Assembly (NCBI GenBank): GCA_022578965.1
Contig: MU400555.1
Coordinates: forward strand, 124,001-188,000
From: Xylaria sp. FL1777
Lineage: Eukaryota; Ascomycota; Sordariomycetes; Xylariales; Xylariaceae
Reading direction: 5' to 3'
Length of the DNA stretch: 64,000 nt
Below, piece after piece: positions 11,628 through 26,629 of this stretch. Position 1 is the first letter of the stretch. Each line of letters opens with the position of its first letter. Made by a program: the position numbers and the translations under genes. A model generated the notes under the pieces. That model ran no database searches, had not been told where the DNA came from, and saw only the letters and a list, made by a program, of their open reading frames with translations.

Positions 11628-12683
11628 GGTGGAGCGGTGATGTTACAAAAGATCGAGACGCGATTAAGGTAGAAACGTGTCGTGTTGTCTTGTTTCGTGT
11701 CGTGTCGTGTCGTAACGAGTCGTGACGGGTTGTGTCGTAGAGAAATCAATCCATCGGGTTTGCGCGGGGTTTGCGCTGGGAAAGGGAATGCTTCGTCGGG
11801 TCAGGGATGGCACCTTGCGGGAATACTATGGCAACGCGTTTTCGAGAACTATCTAGGAGCGATAAAGAGCTGTTTTAGCTTTCGCTATAGCTTGCTGTCG
11901 AGGGAGAAGATACCTGCCCAGGTACAATCATTATATACTGCTGACATAGCAAGTTTCAAGTTTCCAGTTCCGTGGGGGAGGGAATCAACAGCGTCATGAA
12001 TTTGGACCATGCGAAATAAAAATGACCAATGCCCGCCCCTCTAGAAATTTCCTCTTAAACCCCAGCTCGGTTAGGCCGGTCGAGCTTTAGCACTGTAGCC
12101 GGGCACGCAAAATGCAAGCCATATCCTGGAAGTGGCGTCTTCTCAACGTGTGATCTGCAGCTGCTTTTAGGTAGGTGGTATCTAGTCTCGTGATTGGTGG
12201 CCAGCTCTGTACATCTGTACACTTAGGTAAGTTATTCTGTATCGGTACTTACCTACCTTACCTCTACGCAGTATACTGCGTACAAGTTCTACCAGATCAC
12301 TTGTTGGTTTCAAAACACCTACCGTATCTACAGGATTAAGTACTCAAAGACCAAATTACGCGAATAATTATAATACTATCACCTAAATGTAGAGTAGAGC
12401 GTGCTTACGATGATATTGGTGAGCCCCTGGCTTTTCTCTGCACCTTATCGAGATTCAGCATGTGTTTGCAAGAGAGAGAAAACCAAAACATTAAATACGA
12501 TATTATGTTCTTTGCACCAGTATACGTATACTGGCAGTTGTTGGCATGTGAGAATGGCCCGACCCGAATTTACTGGACACTAGCAAATGGTGCCACGGGA
12601 CTTCCCAAAACACGTAGCCTTCCGCTCGGTAATTTCGCCAGGTCAATGGTTCGTCGTGAATCTATCCTAGCTAACCTGCCACC
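11628..12683. other. Intergenic: SCT1 promoter, ETP1 3' flank
   Basis: Next to the SCT1 start is a run of degenerate TCGTGTCGTG units (about 11685-11740) that probably lies in the leader. Farther on are ACCTAGGTA-type tracts (12170-12260) and the perfect palindrome at 12265-12282 listed separately. No credible gene was seen. Confidence 0.5.
12265..12282. repeat. Perfect 18-nt palindrome TACGCAGTATACTGCGTA
   Basis: Two copies of the nonamer TACTGCGTA in head-to-head orientation form an uninterrupted palindrome. The same nonamer recurs singly at about eight other intergenic places in this window (see findings). Its function is unknown. Confidence 0.9.
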
Positions 12684-14874
12684 TCATTTGTTAGCTTTCC
12701 CCTTTCCTTTGCGCCGTTTCTTGTCTTCAGGGACGGCGACGCTACCCTCCTGAACCTCTCCTTCCTCCAACTGCCCCTCGGCCTCCAGCTGCTTTAGTTT
12801 TTCCTGTCCCGAGATGAACATGCTCAAATCGTGGTTCTGATCCTTCAGATCTGCATTTTCCAACTTCATTGTTGTGAGTTGCTTAGTGAGACTGTCAACC
12901 TCCCTATTGATGTGCTCGATGCGCTTCATCAACCCCTCTGAGACTTTCTTCTCCTCTTGAAGATTCTTGCCTAGGTTTCGAGCTAGGTCCGTCGACTTTG
13001 TTGCGCGCAAACGCTCACGCTCCAGATCCTTCTCAAGTGATGGAATAGTCTCAGTCCGCATGCTCTGTTGCTCTGCTTTAATCTCGCCCAACTCTCTCTG
13101 GGCATCCGAGGCTTGAACCATCGCTCTCTCGGCTACGGCTGATGCCTTTGCTGCCTTGTCGACTGCTTTCGATAACATCTCCTCAAAGTAAAGACGTTGA
13201 CTTTCCAGTTGGCTGGTAAGAAGGTGTGTGTACTCTATAGCAATGTTCTCCAGTTTGGCCCTGGGCACCACATCCTCACCTTGGTCTCTACCTCCCATCT
13301 CTTGGTGTCCTGGGAGATCTACCAATTTTCCGTCACCCTTGTCTCTGATTAACCGGTGAACCCACATATCTCCTGCGTAGTCCCATACATGTTGGGTAGA
13401 GAGTTCGAGTGAAAAGGTGTGGGCAGTATTCTTCCAATGCTCTTTTGCATGCCCCCGTTTGTATCTGCCACACCCTACATTACCACATATGAGGCAAATC
13501 CAAAGGTCCTCAGTACAGTCGCATACAGAGCAGAGATTGGAAACATTAGATCCAAATGGCTGCGTGGAAGGTTTCTCCGGTCCATATGATGTCGTAGAAG
13601 TAGAGTTAGATGATAGATATAGGCTCGTGGGGCTGTTCAACATGTTGGTATGTCGGCAAACAGGGCACCCAGCACCCTGCCATTTCTGGAGACACGAACA
13701 GTGGAAAACATGCTGGCAGAGGATTGTGAGCAGCCCGGTAGTATCGTCCATTCGCTCAAGACACACAGGGCAGGTGGGGAGTTCGATTAGATCTGGCGTT
13801 GGTGGCGGGAAAGGCTTCAGCGAGCTGTACTCCGGCACGGTAGACGGCATGAAGGGATCATGGTCGAGACCAGGAAAACTGGTGTTGGGTACCATCGGTG
13901 TATCAAAAGTGATCGACCTGATAAAAGCAACATTGCAAGTCTCCGGCTGTGGGAAAGTCAGTCTCCGTTTTGCTATGCTAGATAGATAGCGGCAGCCATA
14001 CCTCTATAGGGTTGAAGACTCTACCATCGAACTCTCTTCCAAATAACCTAGCTCGTTTACTATCGCGAAACTTCATGAGGACCAGATACCTGTTCATCCG
14101 ACCAGTCATGATCATACGATAATGGCTGATATGAGCCCTCCATTTATCTCCTATAAAGCCGAGAAAATCGCTAGGGGAGAGGTAACTGGGAACGGCCGGG
14201 ATGCATACGGTTGTACAGTCAGTCTGAGCTTGATGTGGATCTTCCTGAAGCTCTTCTTGAGGCGGGAGACGAAGCTCCGGGGTCTCCTTTCCCTCGCGGT
14301 ACAGATGTATAATGCCCCAGCCAATGTTCGTGTTATTGGCCGTTGCCAGCGGAAGATACATCGCTTTCGTAGCTTTGCCCGCAGCACCCATCGACGGGCC
14401 GACAGTAGCAGCCGCAGAAGTCGCAGTAGGCGTTTCCGGCATGGCGTCGTCACCTCTGTGGCCGTCCATATCGATACTCTCCACGCTGATCTGTCCAAAT
14501 CTCCAGTCCTTCGTGGCGATATGCGGATTGAAAACCGCGACCGGTTGCGGCGGCGGCTCGCTGGGAATGGCAGTATTCCCCTCGTCGTGAGCTTCGGCTG
14601 GCCGCAGCGCACCACAATCGATTACACTATTATCAACGATTGGACGTGGCGTTGCCGTGGGTTCTCGGGGTTGCGTTCTTAGTTTTTGCGCGTGACTGCT
14701 GGGCAGCGCTGAAGAGTTCCGAGGGTGTGGCGGGAGCTTGTCGAAGATGCTGGAATTCTTTGCAGGAAGCCAGATTGGACTATGTCGAGCAGCCCAAGTT
14801 TTCGTATCTATCCCTGACCTCGACGGGGGGTTACTATAGAGCTCGAATTTTAAGTGATAGAAGTAAGAAGGCAT
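12684..14874 (-). CDS. ETP1: BRAP2/Etp1-type RING and UBP zinc-finger protein
   Basis: Homologue of human BRAP2/IMP and yeast Etp1, a ubiquitin-binding RING protein. Yeast Etp1 works in ethanol-stress responses; human BRAP2 is a Ras-responsive scaffold. Two exons, 14002-14874 and 12684-13946, join at NPIE/PETCNV (GTATGG donor, CACAG acceptor) into 711 residues. A BRAP2 RRM-like domain ends near residue 292. A RING-H2 finger spans about 350-388 (CPVC, CQHVFHCSC, CPVC). A UBP-type zinc finger spans about 430-486 (CSVC, CLICGNVGCG, HAKEHWKNTAH). A long coiled coil runs from about 535 to 680. The C-terminus is Lys-rich (KKRRKGKGKANK), possibly a nuclear signal. Domain order matches the family exactly. 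Confidence 0.94.
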
Positions 14875-15477
14875 AGCCTATCAATAGAATGCTTTGAGCG
14901 CAAGGCTGAATGCGGCTGGTTAGGCGGCATGCCACCTCACGAGCTGAGATAAAGCGGCGCTTTGGAGGTAGCAGGATGATGATCATGTCAAGGGGGTAAT
15001 AGACTTTTGAGACAGCCTAGCCGTTGTAGAGCGCCCATACGCCGATGCTGCATGGTCGCTATAACAAGACAAAAATGATGTTTGTAGCGACTAGTCAACA
15101 CAGACAGACCCCAGATATAAGTTTGCTCAGGAAAGGAAACCGCTGGGTGCTAAGGCCTAGCCAAGGTCTATGGAAGCGTGGGGTCTACCTTTTGCAGCGG
15201 GGCTACCTAGTTAAAGTTTAGACCTAGGTAGTTGCCTTATCTACGTAGACTAGGTATGGTGTCTCAAGTCACATCATATAGAAGCAGGTAACGGTGCCAG
15301 AATGAATTTCTTCATTTAGCTAAATGGGGCTCATGCTATTTCACGATGCCTCATGTGGCCAGAGACGGCCATGAAATTCCTATGTACTACCATAAATAAC
15401 CCTTGCACTCCATAGTCATACCCATAAACGCCATACCATGTCGTGCAATTATCGTCATCATCACCAGAGTAGTGCAG
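14875..15477. other. Intergenic, ETP1 promoter and UBI4 3' flank
   Basis: The stretch holds ACCTAGGTAG-type motifs at 15208-15255 and otherwise unremarkable sequence. The part next to 15478 is presumably the polyubiquitin 3' UTR. No gene was seen. Confidence 0.5.
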
Positions 15478-16860
<1,383 letters not shown>

Positions 16861-19800
16861 GCGCTAAGTGACAGATAATAGCGGGGGAAACCGCGCGAAG
16901 AGGCCAGACCTTGCCAGTGACGGAGAGGCGAAGTGGTCAAGGCTCTTTCATTTTGCCATTAATTTTCTTCTCTTTATTTATCTTCTAATGCGGCGTTTCT
17001 GTTTTGAGGAATTCCGTGCTGTTGTTTTCGGCTTCTTCTACATTACTAATCACGTATACACCCGAACATTGAGCACCAAGGGGGACCGATCGATGCATGA
17101 TGAAGATAGTCCGAAGGATGACGCTATCTCTATAGACGTCATGTGTTCTTGCGTGGAGTCTTTGCGATAACACCAACAAGGTACTTACCAAGCCTAAGAA
17201 GTCTACCTAGGTAGCCTAAGGAGTCTTATCGCTCGACCTAGACGGAGGTCCAGGTAGGTACCTAGGTATTATTGAAACATTGATACCAGCCTAGCGTTTA
17301 TTTCTGTTCATGCCTAGAATGAACTCAACGATTCCCAGTTCTGGAACAACAGCCTCGGGAAACAGTGGAAGCTGAATAGTCGTTACTGTGCTTTCAGCTA
17401 AACGCCTAACCTCATAACCTCATGATTTGTTATAGCCTCAAGCGTTCTCAAAGAACAATGCCCATCCTATACTACTACTGTTCCCACAATAGGATTGTTG
17501 CTGCTCACAATCAAGTTGCCGGGATGGTTGGTTAACGTGTAGATGGGTAAGGCGGTACATGTAGGTAGGTATGTATGATTGAGCCTCGAGACTAGCCGCC
17601 GATCTATAAACCAGGAAAGAACTAAATTGAAACCAAACTATGCCTGTTCCTGAAATCCCGCTCGTCACGGGTCTTCAGGAACATTATCGCGAGGTTGCTA
17701 TTTGGATTGTACATTACGGGGCATCAAAGAGTAGGTGGTTGTCGATCCTCAAGATTCAATGTCTACTCAACTTATTTCGGAGGAGAAAGCTGGTATACTA
17801 GTATACTAGTATATTCAATCATAAATATGGAGGGCAAAATTACTAGAGATCAAAATCAGCCGGCCTCTTAAAGGATCGTGCTCTGCTATTTGTTCCTTTC
17901 TGCTACTGTATCTACCTACATAGGTACTTACCTTGCTGTAACCTTGATTATTAGACCCTCTTCTCGAGGCATAGTACGTAGTAGCCTTACGTCATGTCAG
18001 CCACAATCTCTCCATGAGAGAGAACTTTCAAAGTTGGATTCCAATATGGAATAGACAACGACGCTTTCACAGCCACATTTGCATCCGACACGGTATCGCT
18101 CCCTCTTTGGAATTGTGGATCGAGACATTTCTGGATATGTATCGTATTCCCACAGAAATTCGTTAACCGGCTGCTATGATAAGCCGTCCTGCACATGCAA
18201 GGCCTCAGGGGCCGCGGAATAGGAAACTCTAGGTACTCCTATACATGTAAGTATGCACTGTATTGTAAGTCTACCGGCCGGACAGGAGGCAGTCAAAAAA
18301 AGACGGACTACATGTAAAGTCGAATAACGCGAATAACGCGAATAAGCGAATAACGCGAAGAGCGATCCACATTATAAGCAAATCGGGCTGATCTTGAATC
18401 CAGCTTCCTACTATCAATATAACCAAATCCCCCAAGTCTCCTCACTTGCAGACAACTAACCCCAACTACACTGGATACCGATCTAGCCCTGTGGCTTCTA
18501 GGCAGCACAGGCCATGGTGTACACCGTGCGACAGTTGCTGTGCAGGAACCTGAGGAGCACGGACCAGCCCCACCTAAATTGGTAGTATTTGTACATAGTT
18601 TCTCAGTACTGTACTCGGGAGATGTCTTTCCTCTGACATCCACCTTTTTGAGTACAGACCTGACCCTACGTAGTAATTACAAGGTTCTGGGCCAGTATTC
18701 AGAAGGCACAGCCCTCAAGCCTCTATTCTTCTGACAATTGCACCTACACATGTGTCTGTTAAACCAAGCGGTCAAAGACGGCCAAGGATACCATCATCAT
18801 ATGATACCACACCGACATTCTGCGCTGGAACAGCGCGCAGCAACAATAGCTAGGGATGTACCATGGGCTATCCTAGACTCTCAGCGTTAACTACATCCGT
18901 ACTTTACCCACCTATATGTAAGCAGGAATATAGTAATTCCTAAGATAGGTAGGGCGGCCGATACTACGTGTAGGTATTTTTACGTATTGCTTCTACCGTA
19001 TCCGATAGGCGAGATCCAGACAATACGACGGTTCAATGCCTGGATCGGGGACAGCGACGGAGGTACATAAGCTATACCATCAATCTTCAGGTAGTTGGGT
19101 ATGTAGGTAGGTAGGTAGTATATAGAAAGAAAGTATAAATCATGAGAAAGCAACCCAATCCAATCCACTGCAAGTATTCCATGACTCCCGGCATTTTTCA
19201 ACCTCGCACGCTACCTACGCAATAGGTACATTACATAGGTAGTATTTACTGCGTAGAAACCATCTATCCACCCATCAACCGCTACTTACACGTGTACCTA
19301 CACTCCATCAGGTTCAAATCCCAGTCATACGACAAAATCAGCCAGCGAACACCTCGTGGGACACCCACCCACCTACTTACTTACCTACCTACCGACCTAC
19401 ACAGCCAGATCACCTCGTAATCTTCTAGAAGCTCACCCACGCCTGACGCCAAGAGCCAAGAGCCCAAAAAAAATTACACATACACATACACATAATACGG
19501 TACGTAGGCGAGGTAGATATATACTGAGTAGCTAGCTTAGTACATTACAACGCACTCCGAATACCGGAAACGGGTCGCAATGTCCTGCATTGCCGAGAGA
19601 CCAAAACCGTGAGATCGAACATCATGATACGATCCAAGTACCAGTATAGTATCTACGCTGTAACCCTCCTTCCGTCCCTTTCCCCCCCAAAGTAGAGCTG
19701 CATCGCGGTCCGCTACAGTAGATAGATAGGTAGATAGGTAGATAGGGTAATGTAGGGTGACATCCAATCTCCCCTCAGCGCTTGGGAAAACAAGGAAAAT

Positions 19801-20704
19801 GCTCTGCAGCGAGAAATGGTCTTGGGGCGTTGTCGCCTCGCCTCGCCTTGCCTCCCCTCCATCTAAAAGAGACTTTTGATGCATATGGTGGGTTGCAGTA
19901 TCTCACACGTGCACCTCCAAAAAACTCTCGCGCAAATCCGTAGGATTCACCCACAGGAAAAACGACCAATGCATATGTGATCAAGTGGCACGTTAATGCA
20001 TAGAATCACGGCACCTTCGCGGATAACGATGCGATTCGGTTTATGCTCCATTCTAGGTCGTGTCTGTCATACACGGTAAATAGAACGAGGTATCAATTAG
20101 AGAACAGGTTTTCTCTACTACAAAGACTAGATCATAAGCTATCCCCTATTCTTCAGGATATTCAAGGCCATCCTCGGCCTGCCCACCGAAAACAAAGCCC
20201 GGGTAGACCTTCCGTGTAATCTATGCATCTTAGAACGCTTCCACTTGCATATGTTTCTCATTCCATAACAACAATCAAATCATAAGCCATGAGCCTATCA
20301 TAATAAGAAAAATCTTTTTTCCGCGCTTGCGCGTTTTGGTAGTAAAGGTTCGACGAAAATTCCAGTTTCATACAGTCGTTGAGTATGCTGTCGTATGGAT
20401 CGTAAAGTCGGAGCAACGTGGCGTTAATCTCGCTTGTATTCGTGAATGACATTGGCGTAAAACATCGCATGCGTTAAAAAAAAACATGGTAGCCCGCCGA
20501 AAAGTGAGGGTGCTGAGTTTAAAAGAGGTAGGTATGTTCAATCGACAGGTGATATGGTACTCGTCATGAAATTATCATGTCCACAGATAACGCCGTCGCT
20601 AAATGTATCGAGCAGTTTGCACATACGGAAAGATAATAACGACGCAAAACAAAGGAAATGGCGCTTTTTTGGAGCACAACAGCCTCAATCAGACGAATCA
20701 CCTC
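16861..20704. other. Gene-poor interval of 3.8 kb
   Basis: No reading frame shows a recognisable domain on either strand. Notable content: a TATACTAGTATACTAGTATA palindromic tandem near 17794-17813, a CGAATAACG tandem at 18318-18358, GTAGGTAGG/CCTACCTA tracts at 17196-17275, 19098-19120 and 19370-19400, GATAGATAGGTA repeats at 19720-19745, and a TACTGCGTA nonamer at 19247. The last 500 bases are downstream of the Zn-cluster gene and may include its 3' UTR. Confidence 0.5.
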
Positions 20705-23311
20705 TCAGTTGGATTTAATGACCAGCTTGGAGAGGAATTTATTCGCCAATGAGTCAAAGTCATATCTGTCGAACTTGGATGTGTTCCTTGATCGGAGATA
20801 TGATTCTGCCTTTGGGTTAGTTGACAATGACCTCTTGGGATTCCGGCGTTACATACCATGTTTTAAGACATGCTGTCGCACTTCTGTCATAGCTTCACAA
20901 ACAGCAGGGTTGTTGTTCAATACGTGACCGTGTCGCTGAGTGTCCCAGTCCATCAATGCCGGTAGTTTCTGTGAAATGGCGTGGAAGAGGCCAGTGATGA
21001 CACCAACAGGAGTTGACTCCATATCAGAGCAAAATTTCTCCACCGCAACTGGGTCAGGAACCCGGTAGTGGCAATCAAATTGCATCTCTTCCCAAACGGC
21101 CAGAAGGATACAGGCGAGCATGAAGATAGTAGGCCAGTTTTTGAGGCGGTCACCGCTGTACACGCTAGAATATAGGGCTGAGAGCTCCTCCAGGATATCT
21201 TTCTGAAGCTCGCGCCACATATCCGCCATAGCACACTTGATCTGGAAATTAATCATCACGGGAGCTACGTACTTGCCGTAGTACTTTGAGTCCTCATCAT
21301 CGATCTGACCCTCCATAGTCTGTTCAGAGCCTTGCTGCTCGACCAATGTGATGTGCATGGTCAGATTGTAGGCCAACACAAGCTTTAAAGCTTTGCGGAT
21401 GACGGGGGATTTCTCCTTGTTATAAAATCGATAGGCAGTCTTGAAGATCTCAGTAAGGAATGGCGTTCCTTCGAAGTGGTCGTCGATGAAGTTTTCAAAG
21501 CCACTTTCGATGTGCTTATCGAGATATTCGGCAAGAGCTTCCGTGTTGATGCCTCCTTCGCCAACGTCAAGTCTCTCCGTCTTCAGCTCAAACTCGATAG
21601 GCTCTTGGTCCATTTGATACGACTCGACCCAGTCAACCTGGAAACAACTCTCATCGGCAACGTAAACTTCGCGGACCATAACAGGGAGGCAGAAACCATA
21701 GCCATGGGTAATCCACATCAACGTTTCCTTCTGAGCGAAACCTTTAACGTTATAAACGGAAACACCGCGACCAAGATGTCGCTCATAATCAGCCTTCCAA
21801 TCCTTCATGAAGTAACCAATGTCTTTAATGTCGATACGAGTACACGGTACTTGCCAGAGACGGGCGTGCGATGGCTGGCAACCACCGCAAGGTTCGCCCT
21901 TGTCACAAGTTTTCTTGAGAAACTTGCACCGGAGACAAGCTCGAAGCTTTCTAATCTCACTGGCTTGTTTGCGTTGCTCAGGAAGCAATGGGCCCTTTCT
22001 ACGTCCAACTTTCTTTTCTACCGTACCATCCTTCTTCCCGTTCGATGTCCGCCGGATGACCGACTTTGTGGATTTGGCTATCGGACTCTTCTTGGGGCCC
22101 GAATTCCTGCGTGCCACAGTGTTGTGAGGGGGAGACGCAACACCAGATCCACTGGCGTGGTTAGGGCGTGTAGAGCTGGCTGCCGCTTTGATGGGTACAG
22201 GAGCAACAGCAGCAGCAGGGCTGATGATCTCGTGTGAGTGTGGCGTTTCACCATGCACGCAATTTCGGTGGTTAGAAGGGTCTGAATACGTATCGGACTC
22301 AGGCGAGAATGGCGAATAGTTGAACGGAATCTCTTCGTAGCTACTACCGAACTCGACGGGTTGGCGATTACTGTCCGAATGAGATGCATCAGAGTTTGTG
22401 CGCAAATGAAGCGTCTGGCTAGGATTGAAAATGGCGGCGGAATTCTGAGCCGAAGCCTGAGCCTGTGTCTGCTGGTAGGTTTCATAATTTTGGTACATCT
22501 CAACCTGAGACCAGCCATTATCGCTGGATCCAGGTAGAGACAGAACTTCTAAATAAGTGCCCGTCGGTGACTGACTGCCCATACTGTTGGGAAACCTGGG
22601 AAGGCCGTCCGCAGGAAACTGCAAGGACGTGCCAAAATCTTGCCAATTTCCCATGCTCATCCCCCCATCCCACTGCTGCATCGCACGGCCGTCTTCTATC
22701 GGCGATACATTATTGAAGCTCTGATCCATAGCAAGTCCGGACTCTAGGGCCGCCTGGGTGGCTGCTGGCAAATACTCGATTGCATTGGTCTGGAAGCTCG
22801 CACCAAAGGGGAAGGGTATCAAGGCACCCTCTTGAATAAAGTGCGAGAGATCCTGCACGGGTGGATGCTGTTGCTGGTGTTGAAGCAGGGTCCAGTCGGT
22901 TAGAAGAGCTGTGGAGGGGCCCGGTTGCGTAACAGCCCCCTGGAAGGGCGAGTGCTGTAAAGGACTGGAGTTCACCTGTGTGGGCGAATGTGTCTGCGAG
23001 TGCGAGTGCGAATGTACGTGCGAGTGCTGCGAGAGAGGAGACTCGCCAGGCGAGGACGCATTGGAAACATTGCTCGAGGTGGTGTTCTGGCCGGCAACAG
23101 CGGCGGCGGCAGCAGCAGCAGCGCTGGCGGCTGTCATGTCGAGTCCCATGGCCCAAGGGTTCTGATGCCGAGTTGGAGGCATAGCAGTGGCCGATATGGC
23201 GGGATTGGTGGCCCGGGAGGTGGTGGTGTATGGATAACGGTCCCGGTGGTCGAATGAAGTCGTCATGTCCAGCAGCGCATCCCCCCCCGCGGCATTGAAT
23301 TCGAGGGTCAT
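20705..23311 (-). CDS. Zn(II)2Cys6 transcription factor, large
   Basis: Probable sequence-specific nuclear transcription regulator; target genes unknown. Exon 1 (20857-23311) and a short last exon (20705-20805) join in phase 1 (GTATGT donor, CAACTAAC branch, GCAG acceptor) to 851 residues. The last exon adds ESYLRSRNTSKFDRYDF and ends in SKLVIKSN. The N-terminal half is low complexity: Ala run near 60-75, a His/Ser/Thr repeat near 95-115, then Gln/Ser/Pro-rich. The zinc cluster at about residues 459-490 has Cys spacing 2-6-5-2-11, flanked upstream by a basic KKVGRRKGP region. The C-terminal half is folded and well conserved in character but matches no domain I can name. The leader at 23312-23870 is long and GC-rich with overlapping upstream frames, suggesting translational control is possible. 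Orthologue name not assigned. Confidence 0.88.
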
Positions 23312-23932
23312 TGTAGTCAGGCAAAAGGCAGGAAAAGGGAGGAAGATTCAGGGCGAGGATTGGAGAGAGTGCCGCTAGTATTATGAGCGTGGACGAGGGG
23401 ACACCGCTCTTTCGTTGCGATCCCTCTCGACCTTGGGGGGAGCGAAGGGGAAGATGGGATGTGGAGGAGGTGAGATTGCACGGAGGAGGTCGAGTGAGAT
23501 CGAGGGTATGACGGGAGGCTTGGGGGGGAGGAAGGGCATCTCCGGGCGGGCAACAGACTGGACACAGAGGAGGTTAGCAGTGCACGCAGTGTGCGAGCAG
23601 TGTGTGAAGCAGTGTGCGAGGACAGACTGGAAACTGGCGGTGAGAAGCGCATTTGCTGGCGCCGCCGTCCCACCTGCAAGCTGCATGTCGCTGCAGGGCT
23701 CCAGCAGTCGGCCCAATGGCCAGCCTTCTGGCCTCCCCACTTGGACCAGCATCCGTCCACTCGACGCTCAACATCGTGGGGCTGGGCGAGACAGCCAGGG
23801 TGGTGCCGACAGGGGCCCATGTCGCTACGATTTGCGGAGGGGGTGGTTGGCAGACGCTACCTAACCTGCCTTGGGTACTGTAGCATGCTATGGCCAGAGG
23901 CAGAGTTAGTGGTGTTGTGTAGGTAGGTACGT

Positions 23933-23987
23933 ACTAGGCAGTATAGGCAGTAGTAGCCTACCTACGTATACTACTATACTACCTAGT
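23933..23987. repeat. Inverted repeat upstream of the Zn-cluster gene
   Basis: ACTAGGCAGTATAG (23933-23946) faces CTATACTACCTAGT (23974-23987), 14-nt arms with one mismatch around a 27-nt spacer that itself contains CCTACCTACG and ACTACTATAC. It can form a cruciform or hairpin. It lies about 620 bp upstream of the start codon at 23311. Confidence 0.7.
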
Positions 23988-26629
23988 AGTAGTACGCTCC
24001 CGGTTTGGACCAATCGTGGCCGCCGTTTTCCCAGCGCGCCACCTGCCAGCGTCCAGGACCAGCCCGCAGCCACGTCGCTAAGTCTGATCCATCCGCCGGA
24101 CACTGTACGCGGTACTTGGACTTACAAGGTGAAGAAGCCAATCAGCTGCAGGCTTGGGTCCTTGTGTTCGGCCTTGTACGAACAACCTTGGAGCAATCGA
24201 CAGTTTTGCGCGCGCCTCGTAGTATATGCGTACTGCGTAGTTGTCCAAACTAGCCTTCCACAAGGAAGGACGCACAGAATCCATAATTATCAACTGCCTC
24301 GTCCCATTCTCAAACATATCCCGATTCTCGTAGGGGCTTCCCCTTCTTCCCCACACGGCACCGGCCTTTCGATACCATGGACAGGCAAATTAGGGGTTTG
24401 TCAACGTTTCTGTGTTCCCTTCATTACTGCGTAGTAGTGCCTCAATCAACATCAGACGACTACCAGATCCCGATTTGTACAAGCTACGGTTCTGCTACAC
24501 GACGGCAATTTGTAGCTCACGGTGCACACGACCCAGACAGATGTTTGGGACTAGCCAGGTCTGCCAAGAGCAACCCCCGTTCAAACTCAATTGTCTCTTT
24601 AGCTCCGTAGCCATAGTCTCACCATAAACATGAGAGAAGATGAAACCAATAGATACACGTGTATGGACCGTGGTAGATTCTTAGACATTAAGCGCTATCT
24701 CTCCGATACTGTCTGTAGCAAGTCTCACAGGAAGGACATGAGAGAACGGCACGGTAGGGAGAACTCTTGTACTTGGAAGTACGGATCGGATGCAATCAAC
24801 TTACGTATTTACTATGTACAGTAGTACGCATAGTACTGTATTACAGTATACATACGCAGTCATCCCTAGCCTGCCGATGGGAATAAGAAGGGCAAGATCT
24901 ACCGTACGGGCCAGAAATGATTGGCTACTTAGTATACCTACGCGCACCACATTCTGCGTAGTATGGTATCCTCATTGTCGTCAGTTACCTATTAGACTAC
25001 ACCATGATCCGCTCATGGCATGACAGAAAGAAATATGGGTCGAACATCAAAGATAGCCTCGGCGCCTCGCCAGCCAGATTAACTACACGTACGCAACGCA
25101 GCACAGATCGTATGCGGAAGCTTCAAAACGGCATAATAGTAAGTAAGAACAGGGACGAGAACGGACGATTCCCGTTTCTACATCAGGGCAGTAATCAGGG
25201 TCCAAAGTCTCTCGACAGTGCCGGAGAATAAGCCCTTACTGTGAATGGTTAGATGGTTGCTCCACCAGGCGTCTGCCGGTCAGCACGGCAAGTCTCTTTC
25301 CAGTTCTGCTTGGAGCCACTCTGGAGGTGCCTACCATCGGACTACCTACTGCACACATCACCATAAATGCAAGAGATGGCGAAATGAGGGTGATAGGACA
25401 GGAGCAGTATTGGAGTAGGTATTGGCTGATGCGGTTATTGGACATAGGTAGCTTCATTGTTACATCACATCTCCCTCCAATCCAACATAGGACTCCTACG
25501 CAGTAGACTACCACCAAGACCTCAATAAATGATATCAGCTGCCCACATCTCTTTGCCATCCCAACTGAACTGCATTTCTATCGACGCACTTCGGAACGTT
25601 CTCATCTGCCTCGGAGCGATAATGAGTCGGCGAATGGAAGTCTCTTTTTCTTTTCAGGCCTAGGCGTTATCATGATGGCCACTCAGCCAGCTACTCGCGA
25701 ATGCTTAAATCACATCAGTGATCTTCAAGAGAGGATTGTTCTCATGCATACTATGTAGGTCTTTCCATCCACACTTGACGTTCACCAGAAGAGACGGCAC
25801 TCGCGGGACCGACAATGAACCCTACTCCCTGATTGAACAGGGTACGACTCCTTTGAACGGTGGCGCCTCTCCTGTGCATACAAATGTAACACTCCTCGAA
25901 AGTATTCCAAAGTTGTAGATACCAAGATTGTAGGCTCTTCGCCCTCTCTTATCAGGAACCTTGTACCTCTTTTTTTCCCTCTTCAAATGCAATACGCGTC
26001 GATACGGTTCACACGACCCGAGACATCGATATACCGGTACCTCTATCCATCGCGATTTGCACTATTACATCGCTGCAGATCGCTGGGTTCTATCGGGCTG
26101 ACAGTTCTCGTCTGTACACTGGGTAGATAAATGTGGCTGATTTATGTGCGTAGTATTTGAGACATTAATCCCGATTTGGGATGCCGACCAGCGAACCGTT
26201 GCAGCGACCTACTTTCTTTGTCCGTCAAGCGATGACTTGCAGCTGGTGGACGGTTTGATTTGTCCGATGACTACAGTGGCTAACAGAGACGCATACAAAC
26301 CGTTCGCGCAAAGTCGTACGAAAGGTAGCACGAAAATTATCGTATAACCTGGGATTTCTCTAGAATAGGTACTTTCCTACCAACCCCACTGCCTACATGC
26401 TACATGGTATATCATCCTACCACCAAACCCCTCCTTACTAGTAGCTTCGTATTGTTGTTTTAGTAAGTAGATACCTACACTATTCACTACACTATTCATT
26501 CAAGACCTGCCTTTCCTGCGTTGTAATGATGAGAGGCTGGTAACCGGCTGGTGACTAGGTAGCTAGTGATTGGCTAATAGGGAGGCTAGCCGTAAAAACT
26601 GGGTAACAAGAAGGGTTAATTCCCATCTA

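Noticed and set aside
19305..19330. GGTTCAAATCCC, a tRNA B-box match
   Set aside because: The flanking bases do not form a T-stem and no A-box, anticodon arm or acceptor stem can be built upstream.
21476..22237. 253-codon plus-strand frame opposite the Zn-cluster gene
   Set aside because: Antisense shadow; composition mirrors the codons of the minus-strand gene and no domain is recognisable.
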